Shown here: positions 25,938 to 34,474 of the stretch, piece by piece
How positions within the stretch are numbered: position 1 is the stretch's first letter
Layout of the letters: each line of letters begins with the position of its first letter
Assembly: GCA_023403845.1 (NCBI GenBank)
Contig: JAEYDL010000018.1
Coordinates: forward strand, 124,001-188,000
DNA: 64,000 nucleotides
Source of the DNA: Pseudomonadota bacterium
Lineage (GTDB): Bacteria > Desulfobacterota > Desulfovibrionia > Desulfovibrionales > Desulfovibrionaceae
Reading direction: 5' to 3'
Notes under the pieces: generated by a model
The model's input: only the letters and a program-made list of their open reading frames with translations
Told to the model about the DNA's origin: nothing
Database searches by the model: none
Program-made: the position numbers and the translations under genes

Positions 25938-26228
25938 TTATTCGGCGGCCTTCGCCGCACCGCCTGAAGCCGTCTCCGCCTTGGGTGCCGGGGCGGAACC
26001 GGCTGTATCGCCCTTCTTCTCCGCAGTATCCGCGGAGGGGCTGCCGGACTTGCCGTAATCGGTGGCGAACCAGCCGGAACCGACCAGCTTGAAAGTGGTC
26101 CGGGACACTACACGCTCAGCCTTGCCACCGCATTCGGGACAGGCTTCCTCTTCCGGTGAATCAAAACTCTTCGTCCATTCTTCAAACAGGTTGCCGCATT
26201 TCGTACAACGATATTCATAAATAGGCAC
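25938..26228 (-). CDS. FmdB-family zinc ribbon protein, GTG start
   Basis: A GTG at 26228 with GGGAG upstream opens 96 codons beginning PIYEYRCTKCGNLFEEW. The two CxxC pairs (CTKC and CPECGG) form a single zinc ribbon, as in the FmdB family of putative regulatory proteins. The stretch RTTFKLVGSGWFATDYGK is also typical. The last 35 residues are low-complexity Ala, Ser, Gly and Lys. An upstream extension of the frame lacks family similarity. Function in the family is not established. Confidence 0.88.
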   Translation of the reverse strand: MPIYEYRCTKCGNLFEEWTKSFDSPEEEACPECGGKAERVVSRTTFKLVGSGWFATDYGKSGSPSADTAEKKGDTAGSAPAPKAETASGGAAKAAE

Positions 26229-26320
26229 GGAAACTGCTCCCGTCTTTTCGCAAACTCCGCCAGCGCGACCGCCGTGAACCTCATCCGGCATGCGACGACA
26301 AGGCCACCTGCCCGGACATG

Positions 26321-26351
26321 AAAAAAGCTCCGCAGAGGCATGGCCTCTCGG
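26321..26351 (-). terminator. Terminator after the 38-residue protein gene
   Basis: Minus-strand CCGAGAGGC and GCCTCT(G)CGG pair around CAT with one bulged G, then AGC and six T residues (26326-26321). Confidence 0.75.
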
Positions 26352-26387
26352 CGTCGGCTGTCGGGACATGACGCCGCCCAAAGGCGG

Positions 26388-26430
26388 CAACAAAAGGAGA
26401 AACAGCGGAAGCGCCAAGGCGCAACCGCTG
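26388..26430 (-). terminator. Second, interrupted hairpin after the 38-residue protein gene
   Basis: On the minus strand CAGCGG-tt-GCGCC pairs with GGCGC-tt-CCGCTG (26430-26403), followed by the T-rich TTTCTCCTTTTG. It precedes the terminator at 26321-26351, making a tandem. Confidence 0.55.
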
Positions 26431-26475
26431 CTTCGTGCCGAAAGGACCCGGCACAGAAAAACCGCAGAGACAGGT

Positions 26476-26592
26476 CTACTTGCTGTTCTTGGCGGCAGCC
26501 TGGGCTTCGTGGATGCGAGCCTTGATGCGCTCCTGACGACGCTTGCGGCGACGATCCAGTTCCTTCTTGCGTTCAATCTTCTTATGAGCCAT
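26476..26592 (-). CDS. 38-residue highly basic protein
   Basis: The ATG at 26592 with CAGGAG at good spacing opens 38 codons: MAHKKIERKKELDRRRKRRQ followed by ERIKARIHEAQAAAKNSK. About 45 percent of residues are Lys or Arg, and heptad-like spacing suggests one long helix. Such a charge suggests RNA or ribosome association, as with small ribosomal proteins, but I cannot assign a family. Tandem terminators directly downstream mark it as its own transcription unit. Small proteins of this type occur in related genomes as far as I recall, but that needs a search. Confidence 0.7.
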   Translation of the reverse strand: MAHKKIERKKELDRRRKRRQERIKARIHEAQAAAKNSK

Positions 26593-26695
26593 GACGATAC
26601 TCCTGAATAAGCATGTAATCTGGAGAGAAATACATGCAAACGACTCCCTTGTCCAGCGAAAACAGCGGCGACGCATGCCGCCGGAAAGGCGGAAA

Positions 26696-28126
26696 CTATC
26701 TGGTCCCTTCCTCCCTACCGGCCTCATCGCCCGGCCGGGCCGGAACCGCGGCGTCCCTCCATCCCCCGCCCAGCGCGAGACAGACGTTGACGATGGAGGC
26801 AAGACGATCGCTGCGGGCCGAGGCAAGACTCAGCTCGCTGTCGAACAGAGATCTTTCGGCATCCAGAACCTCAAGATAGGAGGAATAGCCGTTGTCATAA
26901 CGGGTGCGGGCAAGCTCGGCCGCCAGCCGGAGCTGTTCGACCATGCTTTCCAGCGAGTTTACTATATTGACTGATTCCTGCTGTTTCATCAGCGTGTCGC
27001 GCATATCCCCGAAGGCAGACTGCACAGTTTTTTCATATGTCGCAAGCGCCTCGCGCTTGCCGGCCTCCGCAGCCTCCACGTTGGAAGCGACGCGGCCGAA
27101 ATCAAGCAGCGGGACGGATGCGGTTCCGCCGTAGCTCCATGTTTGCAGAGGGTTGCTCATCAAACTGTGCAGTTCGGGACTGACCACGCCGAACAGCCCG
27201 GTCAGGGAAATGGACGGAAACCATGCCGCCCGCGCCGCACCGATGTCGGCATTGGCCGACCGCACGGCAAATTCGGCCTGCCGGATATCCGGACGGCGCT
27301 CCAGCAGATCGGACGGCATCCCGGCCGGAAGGACCGGAGGCGTGGGAATGGCCTGCAGTTCGGTTCCTCGAAGCACGGAACCGTTCATGATTTCCCTGGG
27401 CGAACGACCGACCAGAACCAGCAGAGCGCTTTCCGCCGCGTCACGAGAAACCCGCGTACGGTAGAGTGCCGTCCGCGCCGAGTCTACCTCCGTCCGCGCA
27501 CGGGAAAAATCAAGCTGGCTGATCAGCCCTTCCTGATACCGGGCCGTATAGATCTCCAGCGCGTCTTCCCTTGTCTTCAGCGTCCGTTCCGCAATGTCGT
27601 GTTGTGCGTCAAGACTGCGCAGCATGAAGTAGCCGTTGGCGGTCTGGGCGACCACGGAGAGCAGAACGCCGTCCCGGGCCGCTTCAGTGGCCAGCATCTG
27701 GTATCTGGCGGCATCCCTTGCGTTGCGCAGCCTGCCCCACAGATCTATTTCCCAGCTTGCGCCGAATCCTGCAGAATAGGGAGAGGTGCTCCCCTGAACC
27801 TTGTGACTGTCCACCCATACGGGACTGGCCTGAGCTTCTCCGCTCAACAGCGGCAGCAGCTCCGCCCTCGCCGCTCCAAGCCGGGCCCGGGCCATATCTA
27901 CCCGGGCGACTGCCGCCGCGATGTCCCGGTTATGCTCAAGCGCCTCCTGCACCAGAGCGTTCAGAGCGGAATCGTCGAACCGTTTCCACCACATCCGCTC
28001 CAGCGTCTCTCCCTGACCGGCATTTGTCCACGAGTCCGGCATGACCATTTCGATCCGCCGATACTCGGGAGCAAACGAGCACCCCGCCAACCCCAGCACC
28101 ACCAAGACGAGCGCAATGATACGCAT
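26696..28126 (-). CDS. Outer-membrane efflux channel (OprM/NodT family lipoprotein)
   Basis: The 476-residue protein starts MRIIALVLVVLGLAGCSFAP with a lipobox at Cys16. It then shows the family pattern: PDSWTNAG, WWKRFDDSALNALVQEAL, HNRDIAAAVARVDMARARLG, DLWGRLRNARDAARYQML and a second repeat with ERRPDIRQAEFAVRSANADIG. OprM-type channels trimerise in the outer membrane and take substrate from an RND pump. It is the third gene of the efflux operon, 175 bases after the pump gene. The C-terminal tail RPGDEAGREEGTR is short and charged. Confidence 0.94.
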   Translation of the reverse strand: MRIIALVLVVLGLAGCSFAPEYRRIEMVMPDSWTNAGQGETLERMWWKRFDDSALNALVQEALEHNRDIAAAVARVDMARARLGAARAELLPLLSGEAQASPVWVDSHKVQGSTSPYSAGFGASWEIDLWGRLRNARDAARYQMLATEAARDGVLLSVVAQTANGYFMLRSLDAQHDIAERTLKTREDALEIYTARYQEGLISQLDFSRARTEVDSARTALYRTRVSRDAAESALLVLVGRSPREIMNGSVLRGTELQAIPTPPVLPAGMPSDLLERRPDIRQAEFAVRSANADIGAARAAWFPSISLTGLFGVVSPELHSLMSNPLQTWSYGGTASVPLLDFGRVASNVEAAEAGKREALATYEKTVQSAFGDMRDTLMKQQESVNIVNSLESMVEQLRLAAELARTRYDNGYSSYLEVLDAERSLFDSELSLASARSDRLASIVNVCLALGGGWRDAAVPARPGDEAGREEGTR

Positions 28127-28301
28127 TCGTTTTCCTCCTCCGGGAACATGCCTGCGGCGACAGGCGCCGCCGGAAGCAATCTTGCGTCTCCCCGTCTATT
28201 TCCGGACAATATGACGAAAAACGCAAGCAAAAAATCGTTGTCACCACCAGCTCGACCTCCTCCCCGCGCGGACGCAGCCGCCCGCCGGGTCCGGGACGAT
28301 C

Positions 28302-31300
28302 CTATCCGTTCCTGCGCCTGCCGGTCAGCCTGTTGGAAAGCGTCATGATCCAGCGAAAGAAAAACGGAACGAACAACGGAGCCACGAGGGTGGCTGCGAG
28401 CATGCCGCCGATCACGCTGGTGCCGATGGCATGCCTGCTTGCCGCGCCGGCCCCCGTGCTTACGGCCAGAGGCACACAACCGAGAATGAAGGCCAGAGAC
28501 GTCATGATGATGGGTCTGAAGCGCAGACGCGCGGCTTCCTCCGCCGCCTGAATGACGGACATGTGCCCAAGCCGGTATTTCTCCACGGCGAACTCCACGA
28601 TCAGAATGGCGTTTTTGGCCGAGAGTCCGATCAGAGTCACCAGCGCGACCTGAAAGTACACGTCGTTGTCAATGCCGCGCAGCCAGATGGCGACGATCGC
28701 TCCGAACACGCCGAAGGGAACGGCCGTCAGTACCGTGAGCGGCAGAGACCAACTCTCGTACTGCGCCGCCAGAATCAGGAAGACCATGACCAGCGCCAGC
28801 GCGAAGACCAGCGACCCGCCGCTGCTGACCAGCTTTTCCTGATAGGAGGTTCCGGACCATGAAATGCCGTAACCCTGCGGCAACACTTCTCTGGCCACCT
28901 CCTCCATGGCCGTCATGGCCTGTCCCGAACTGTAGCCGGAAGCGGGATTGCCCGTAAACTTCGCAGCCTGAAAATTGTTGAAGCGTTCCACCGTCTGCGG
29001 TCCGGCCTTGGTCGCGACACTGAGCAGGGCCGTAAGCGGAATCATGTCGCCCCCCGCGTTGCGCACGAACACATCCTGCAGATCCTCGGGGCGGGCGCGA
29101 TAATCGGCGTCGGACTGGGCATAAACACGGAAGGTTCTCCCATATATGTTGAAGTCGTTGACATAGTAGGAGCCGAACGTGGATTGCATGACGGCGAAGA
29201 CATCGGAAACCTTCACACCGAGAACCCGGGCCTTTTCCCGATCCAGTTCCACATGGAGCTGCGGCGAATTGACTGTAAACGACGTGCTGACACCCTGCAG
29301 TTCCGGGCGCTTTCCAGCCGCGGTCTCCAGCTTCGAGGCCACTTCGGCAAGTTGTGCACTGCCGCTTCCGACCCGATCCTGCAGCCACATTTCAAATCCG
29401 CCCGTATTGCTCATGCCCATGATGGGCGGAGGGTTGAAGGCGATGAACTGCCCCTGGGGCAGCTGCATCCCCATACCGTACAGCCGTCTGGCCAGATCGA
29501 ACGAGCTTTCACCAGGAGCCGTACGCTGATCCCATGGGGTAAGCGCAAGAAAGATGGTGGCCACGTTGGTCTTCATCGAGCCGCTGAGGGCGTCCATTCC
29601 CGAAAAGCTCATTTCGTCAGCCACGATGCGTTCACTGAGAATACTCCTGTCGATAATATCCTCGACCGCCGACGTACGGCTCAGGGACGCGCCGTCGGGC
29701 AGAGTCATCAGACCGATCAGATATCCCTGATCCTCGTCGGGCACGAGTCCTCCGGGCACGCGGGAGAATACGCCCCCGATGCCCGCCAGCACGAGAAGAA
29801 ACAGCCCCACGGCAAGGAGGGAACGACGGAGCAGCATCCTCACCAGCCCCACATACCTGCCTGTCACCCGCTCGAAGAACGCATTGAACTTCCGAAAAAA
29901 TACATTGGGTTCGGAATGGGAGGGCTTCAGCAGCAGCGCGCAGAGGGCCGGCGTAAAGGTCAGCGCCACCATGCCGGAGATGACCACGGACACCGCTATG
30001 GTGATGGCAAACTGCTGATACATCTTGCCCGCCATGCCTCCGGTGAAGGCGACCGGAATAAAGACCGCACAGAGAACGAGCACGATGGCGATGACCGGAC
30101 CGGTCACCTCATGCATGGCTCTGGCCGTAGCCCGCAACGGCGTGAGTCCTTCATCGGTCATGTGCCGCTCCACGTTTTCCAGCACCACAATGGCGTCATC
30201 CACCACTATGCCGATGGCAAGCACCAGACCGAACATGGTCAGTGTGTTGATGGAAAAACCAAGCAGGTACATCCCGGCAAACGTTCCCACGATGGACACG
30301 GGAACGGCGATGCACGGAATCAGTGTGGCCCGCCAGTTCTGGAGAAACAGAAAGACGACACAGAAAACGAGAAGCATGGCCTCGAACAGCGTCTTGACCA
30401 CCTCCTCAATGGAAATCTTGACGAACGTGGTGGTATCATAAGGAATGCTGTACGCGACGCCAACGGGAAACTCCTGTTCCAGCTCTGCCATCCGCGTCCT
30501 TACCGCCTCGGCAGTCTCCAGAGCATTGGCCCCGGGGGAAAGATACACGCCGATTGGAATAGCTTCCATCGTGTTGTACTTGCCGATGAATCCATAGCTC
30601 TGCGCGCCAAGTTCGATGCGGGCCACATCCTGCAGACGCAGAATGGAGCCGTCGGCTTCGGTACGCAGAATCACGTTCCCGAACTCCTCGGGCGTGGCCA
30701 GACGTCCCCTGGTGGTGATCTGCCATGTCACACCCACTCCGGGGTTCATGGGTTCTTCACCCATGCGTCCGGCGGCAAACTGCGCGTTCTGTTCGCGCAG
30801 GGCGGCGGCGATGTCGTCAGGCGTCAGTTTGAGCTGGCTCATGCGGTCCGGCTTCAGCCACACCCGCATGGCGTAATCCTGCGCCGCAAAATTCTTGGCG
30901 TCTCCAACGCCGGGCAGACGCTTCAGCTCGTCAACGATATTGAGCAAGGCGTAATTGCTGAGGTAAATGGTGTCATAGCGCTTGTCCGGCGACGTCAGAA
31001 ATACGATCTGCAGAATGGCGGGCGACTTCTTGAGCACGGAGACGCCCATGCGCTGTACCTCCTGCGGCAACTGGGCCAGAGCGAGCTGTACCCGGTTGTT
31101 CACATCGATGGTGGCCTGATCGGGATCCGTGCCCACGGCGAAGGATACGGTAAGCGTCATGCTGCCCGTTCCGGAGCTTACCGAATTCATGTAGATCATG
31201 TTCTCCACGCCGTTGATCTGGCTTTCAAGCAGGGAAGCCACGGTTTCCGCCACAACCTCCGCGCTTGCGCCGGTGTAGGTGGCGGAAACCTCCACCTGAG

Positions 31301-31700
31301 GCGGCGTCAGATTCGGATACTGCTCAATGGGCAGCACGGTGATCGCCAAAGCCCCCACCAGCGTGATAATCAGCGAAATGACCGTGGAAAAAACGGGACG
31401 ACGCAAAAAGAATCCCGGCCGATCGTCCGGTGTTTCCGACGGCGGGCCGCTCTTTCCCGAACCGTCGTCCCCATCCGCTCGAAATGCGGAAGCGGTCGAA
31501 ACGGAAGACACACTCTCGCCCGTACCGTCCGGGATAGAAGCATTGATCCCGTTTGCGGACGCACCAGGTTTCGATTCTCCAGCGGGTTCGGCTGGTTCGC
31601 CGCCAATACTCCTCGCTCTTTCAGACAAAAGCGCATGATCGATCGAAGAAACAGCATTGGTCGCTGAAGACCGGGCATTCCGTCTTGAAAAAAATATCAT
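28302..31700 (-). CDS. RND multidrug efflux pump (AcrB/MexB, HAE1 family) with N-terminal extension
   Basis: The 1132-residue pump shows the HAE1 pattern. First helix FFLRRPVFSTVISLIITLVG is followed by the periplasmic porter half, then IVVDDAIVVLENVERHM carrying the paired proton-relay aspartates. Later SAKNAILIVEFAVEKYR carries the relay lysine. Most AcrB proteins begin within about ten residues of the first helix; here about 94 residues rich in Ser, Gly, Asp and Pro precede it. The ATG at 31700 follows GGGGGA and lies nine bases after the adaptor stop, so the extension appears to be translated. Likely substrates are hydrophobic drugs, dyes or bile salts, by family. Confidence 0.94.
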   Translation of the reverse strand: MIFFSRRNARSSATNAVSSIDHALLSERARSIGGEPAEPAGESKPGASANGINASIPDGTGESVSSVSTASAFRADGDDGSGKSGPPSETPDDRPGFFLRRPVFSTVISLIITLVGALAITVLPIEQYPNLTPPQVEVSATYTGASAEVVAETVASLLESQINGVENMIYMNSVSSGTGSMTLTVSFAVGTDPDQATIDVNNRVQLALAQLPQEVQRMGVSVLKKSPAILQIVFLTSPDKRYDTIYLSNYALLNIVDELKRLPGVGDAKNFAAQDYAMRVWLKPDRMSQLKLTPDDIAAALREQNAQFAAGRMGEEPMNPGVGVTWQITTRGRLATPEEFGNVILRTEADGSILRLQDVARIELGAQSYGFIGKYNTMEAIPIGVYLSPGANALETAEAVRTRMAELEQEFPVGVAYSIPYDTTTFVKISIEEVVKTLFEAMLLVFCVVFLFLQNWRATLIPCIAVPVSIVGTFAGMYLLGFSINTLTMFGLVLAIGIVVDDAIVVLENVERHMTDEGLTPLRATARAMHEVTGPVIAIVLVLCAVFIPVAFTGGMAGKMYQQFAITIAVSVVISGMVALTFTPALCALLLKPSHSEPNVFFRKFNAFFERVTGRYVGLVRMLLRRSLLAVGLFLLVLAGIGGVFSRVPGGLVPDEDQGYLIGLMTLPDGASLSRTSAVEDIIDRSILSERIVADEMSFSGMDALSGSMKTNVATIFLALTPWDQRTAPGESSFDLARRLYGMGMQLPQGQFIAFNPPPIMGMSNTGGFEMWLQDRVGSGSAQLAEVASKLETAAGKRPELQGVSTSFTVNSPQLHVELDREKARVLGVKVSDVFAVMQSTFGSYYVNDFNIYGRTFRVYAQSDADYRARPEDLQDVFVRNAGGDMIPLTALLSVATKAGPQTVERFNNFQAAKFTGNPASGYSSGQAMTAMEEVAREVLPQGYGISWSGTSYQEKLVSSGGSLVFALALVMVFLILAAQYESWSLPLTVLTAVPFGVFGAIVAIWLRGIDNDVYFQVALVTLIGLSAKNAILIVEFAVEKYRLGHMSVIQAAEEAARLRFRPIIMTSLAFILGCVPLAVSTGAGAASRHAIGTSVIGGMLAATLVAPLFVPFFFRWIMTLSNRLTGRRRNG

Positions 31701-31709
31701 GGCGTCCCC

Positions 31710-32951
31710 CTATTCGGCTGCAGGGGACGGCGTCCCTGTGGTTACGGGCTGCTTGCCGGGTTCCTCTCCCATGGAAGCCGCTGGAGCCGGTCCCAGCGCC
31801 TCGGGAACGGATTTCGCAACCGGCTCCTGCGCCACACGTACGGGCTGCCCTGGAACGGCCTTGTTGCTGCCTTCAATGACGACGCGCTCTCCGGGTCTGA
31901 GTCCGGAGTTGACCAGAAAATTCTCTCCATAATTATCGCCAAGATCTACCGGACGCATTTCGGCCCTGTCGTCCTTGTCCACGACGACGACCATACTGCC
32001 CTCCTGCGTCTGAATGACCGCCTGCTGTGGAATGAGCATGGCGTTCACCAGCGTCATGCCGGAAACGGTCACCCGCACGAATTGTCCGGGCATGACGAAA
32101 AGATCGGGATTCTCGAACTCCGCACGAGCGGCGACCACGCTTGTCTGCGGATCGACCTGCCGGTCAATGAACGTGACCTTCCCCTTGCGGGGATACACCG
32201 TCCCGTCGGCGAGCCGTATTTCCGCCGTAATGCCGTCGGACCGGATTCTTCCCTGAGCCTGCAAGGCCCGCAGCTGCATGATCCGAGGACTGGAAATAGA
32301 AAAATTCGCGTAGATGGGATCGGTCCTGTTGACAACAGTCAGCAGGCTTTCCCCGCCGCCTCCGGCGGCGACAAGATTGCCCACGGTCCGATACTCCTTC
32401 CCGGCAAAGCCGGATACGGGCGAAACAACGCGAGTATACCCCAGTGTGATCTCTGCCTCCCGCACGACGGCCCGGGCGGATTCCAGATCAGCCAGAGCGC
32501 TGCTGTAGGCAGATCTGGCATCGTCGCGATCCTGCTGACTCACCGCATTACGAGCATAAAGAGGCAGAATGCGGTTCAGGTTCTGTCGTGCCTGCGTAAA
32601 TCTGGCCTGAGCCTGTCCCAGAGCTCCCCGCGCCCGCTCCAAAGCGGCCTGATAGCTGTCCGGCTCGATCTCGAACAGAAGCTGCCCTTCTTCCACATGG
32701 CTTCCTTCTTCGTAATTTCGCCGTTTGAGTATGCCGGAAACCTGCGCCCGAACCTCGACCGCACGCGACCCTTCCGTCTCGCCCACAAAGGTATCGGCCA
32801 CGGGAACATCTCCGGACGTGACCGTCATGACCCGGACAAGCGGAGCCGGCAAGGCCGCCTGGCGCGGCATCTCCTCCGATGAGCAGCCGCCTCCGAGGGA
32901 CAGCAGAAAAGACAGTATGCAGACGAGACGGGAATACGAACGACGCTTCAT
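31710..32951 (-). CDS. RND efflux periplasmic adaptor (MexA/AcrA family lipoprotein)
   Basis: From the ATG at 32951 the protein has 413 residues. The signal peptide ends in GGGC at about residue 23, fitting a lipoprotein. Adaptor domains follow in order: beta-barrel start PLVRVMTVTSGDVPVADTFV, lipoyl halves AQVSGILKRRNYEEGSHVEEG and YTRVVSPVSGFAG flanking an alpha hairpin, and the barrel with MPGQFVRVTVSGM. A Pro-rich tail ends the protein. It is the first gene of the operon adaptor, pump, channel. No regulator gene adjoins it, unlike the other RND system at the left edge. Confidence 0.94.
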   Translation of the reverse strand: MKRRSYSRLVCILSFLLSLGGGCSSEEMPRQAALPAPLVRVMTVTSGDVPVADTFVGETEGSRAVEVRAQVSGILKRRNYEEGSHVEEGQLLFEIEPDSYQAALERARGALGQAQARFTQARQNLNRILPLYARNAVSQQDRDDARSAYSSALADLESARAVVREAEITLGYTRVVSPVSGFAGKEYRTVGNLVAAGGGGESLLTVVNRTDPIYANFSISSPRIMQLRALQAQGRIRSDGITAEIRLADGTVYPRKGKVTFIDRQVDPQTSVVAARAEFENPDLFVMPGQFVRVTVSGMTLVNAMLIPQQAVIQTQEGSMVVVVDKDDRAEMRPVDLGDNYGENFLVNSGLRPGERVVIEGSNKAVPGQPVRVAQEPVAKSVPEALGPAPAASMGEEPGKQPVTTGTPSPAAE

Positions 32952-33081
32952 AACGGCTCCGGGATGAACGATGCCTGAATAGTGCATTGACACGGCGCGG
33001 CGGCATCGACTAGGTAATCAGAACTATGAACCTCCGGGAACGCCCCGGAAATTCCTTCTGACCCTAATTCGGATCGTCACC

Positions 33082-33246
33082 ATGAAAAATTATATTATCC
33101 GCGGTATCATGATCGGCGGCTCTCTGGGAGTGATCGGCGCGCTGCTGGGATATTCAGACAGCCTTCCCAGAGCCTTCGGCGTGGGCATGATCGCCGGGGT
33201 TCTGGCCGGCATCACGCTTGGTCTGCGTCAACGAAAAAAGAAATAA
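33082..33246 (+). CDS. 54-residue two-span membrane protein
   Basis: The ATG at 33082 opens 54 codons: MKNYIIRGIMIGGSLGVIGA, then a turn at GYSDSLPRAFG and a second span VGMIAGVLAGITLGL ending RQRKKK. Glycine-rich hairpins of this kind often form small oligomeric membrane proteins. The ribosome site is weak. The gene is divergent from the RND operon and nine bases before the next membrane-protein gene, so it may be its translational partner. Family unknown. Confidence 0.6.
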   Translation: MKNYIIRGIMIGGSLGVIGALLGYSDSLPRAFGVGMIAGVLAGITLGLRQRKKK

Positions 33247-33255
33247 CCCGCGCGC

Positions 33256-34212
33256 GTGTCCTCCCTTCCCTCCGACGAACAACGCTCCACCGCCTTGCCC
33301 GGTCATCCTTCCCCCATGGACGATCCGGCAGCTTCTTGTGTCGTTTCTCAGCCTGAACAGTCGAACCCCGGCACAGACGTTTCCCACGAAACTCGGACGC
33401 CGCATACGGACTCCACGTTCCCGGCAAATGCACGCGCCGAAACGCGCTCTGCTCCTCCCGCCGCGCAACGTTTCGAAGCTGAACGGGAGAAGAAAGCGCC
33501 GCTGTCCGAGGACCCATCACAACCGGAAACACGAAGCGCAACGCCGTCAATGCCCCGGATCTTTCACGCTCTGGAAACGAACAGGCGCACAGGACGCTTT
33601 TTGGGCGTTCCGTTTTTCGATCCCCCGATCAACCCGACACTGCTGTTCGATCCATGGGCCTATCTGTTCGGTCCGCTCTATTTCCTCGGTCGCGGCATAT
33701 GGCGCAAGAGCCTGACCCTGCTGCTTCTGGGGGCTGTCTGCTACGCGCCGTCCCTGTTTCCCGAGAACGCCGCGCTGCGGCAGGCACTGGTCGAAGAATA
33801 CGCCACGCCGCATCTGATCCTGACGGCTCTGTCCGTCCTGTTCACGCTGCTTTTCTGCATGGGGCGCAGGCTGACGGCCGTCTTTACGGGCATCCTTTTC
33901 GCCGCCGTATTCATCGCCAGCCAGCCAATGGTCGCCTATCTGAACATGGGGACCTTTTCCGCCTTCACCTGGCTCAACTCCAGTCTGATCTGGACTGCGC
34001 TGGGACGTGTTCTCCTCTTTTCCCTGCTCGGGAAAAAAACGCTTCTCTCCGCGGCCCTGGCGGCTCTGAGCGCTGCACTGTTCGTTCTGGGGCTTCCGCT
34101 GACGCTCGGCCTGTCGGATCTGCCCTCTCTGGCCTATCCCATTTTCTGCGGCATGGCAGGGACGTACGATCTGTACCGGACCAGACGGCTGGGCGAAAAG
34201 TTCTGGTGGTAG
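33256..34212 (+). CDS. Membrane protein with DUF2628-like core, start uncertain
   Basis: The longest reading begins at a GTG (33256) and gives 318 residues. The first 100 are low-complexity, rich in Pro, Ser, Thr and acidic residues. Possible later starts are ATGs at 33316 and 33550. The core has PPINPTLLFDPWAYLFGPLYFLGRG, the pattern of DUF2628-type proteins, then about six hydrophobic spans and a cytoplasmic end YDLYRTRRLGEKFWW. It follows the 54-residue protein with nine bases between. Function unknown. Confidence 0.65.
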   Translation: MSSLPSDEQRSTALPGHPSPMDDPAASCVVSQPEQSNPGTDVSHETRTPHTDSTFPANARAETRSAPPAAQRFEAEREKKAPLSEDPSQPETRSATPSMPRIFHALETNRRTGRFLGVPFFDPPINPTLLFDPWAYLFGPLYFLGRGIWRKSLTLLLLGAVCYAPSLFPENAALRQALVEEYATPHLILTALSVLFTLLFCMGRRLTAVFTGILFAAVFIASQPMVAYLNMGTFSAFTWLNSSLIWTALGRVLLFSLLGKKTLLSAALAALSAALFVLGLPLTLGLSDLPSLAYPIFCGMAGTYDLYRTRRLGEKFWW

Positions 34213-34404
34213 CCAGAGGCGGCATCTGTTTCCAGGACCCCCGGCGACGAGGACGCTGCTCCGGCTCTGTCCCGTTCATAAAAACTTTTCAATACGCTGC
34301 TGCAAGCAGATCTTCTCTCCGGCATCCTGCCGAAACGATCCTCCCTGACAGGCGGCCTGCGGTTCCCTGCCGCATGAAACGACCTGACGAGCTGCTCAAA
34401 CTTC

Positions 34405-34442
34405 AAAAAAAGCCTCCCGGAACCAGTCGGCGCCGGGAGGCT
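34405..34442 (-). terminator. Terminator of the hisS-aspS operon
   Basis: AGCCTCCCGG (34411-34420) and CCGGGAGGCT (34433-34442) form a 10-bp stem. On the minus strand it is followed by seven T residues (34411-34405). It lies 32 bases after the aspS stop. Confidence 0.93.
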
Positions 34443-34474
34443 GTCGCCTCGAAAGGCATTCATTTTTGTGAAGC

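Noticed and set aside
29184..31667. Very long open frame (827 codons) on the plus strand across the RND pump gene
   Set aside because: It is the mirror frame of a GC-rich real gene, has no family similarity and an Arg/His/Gly-rich composition.
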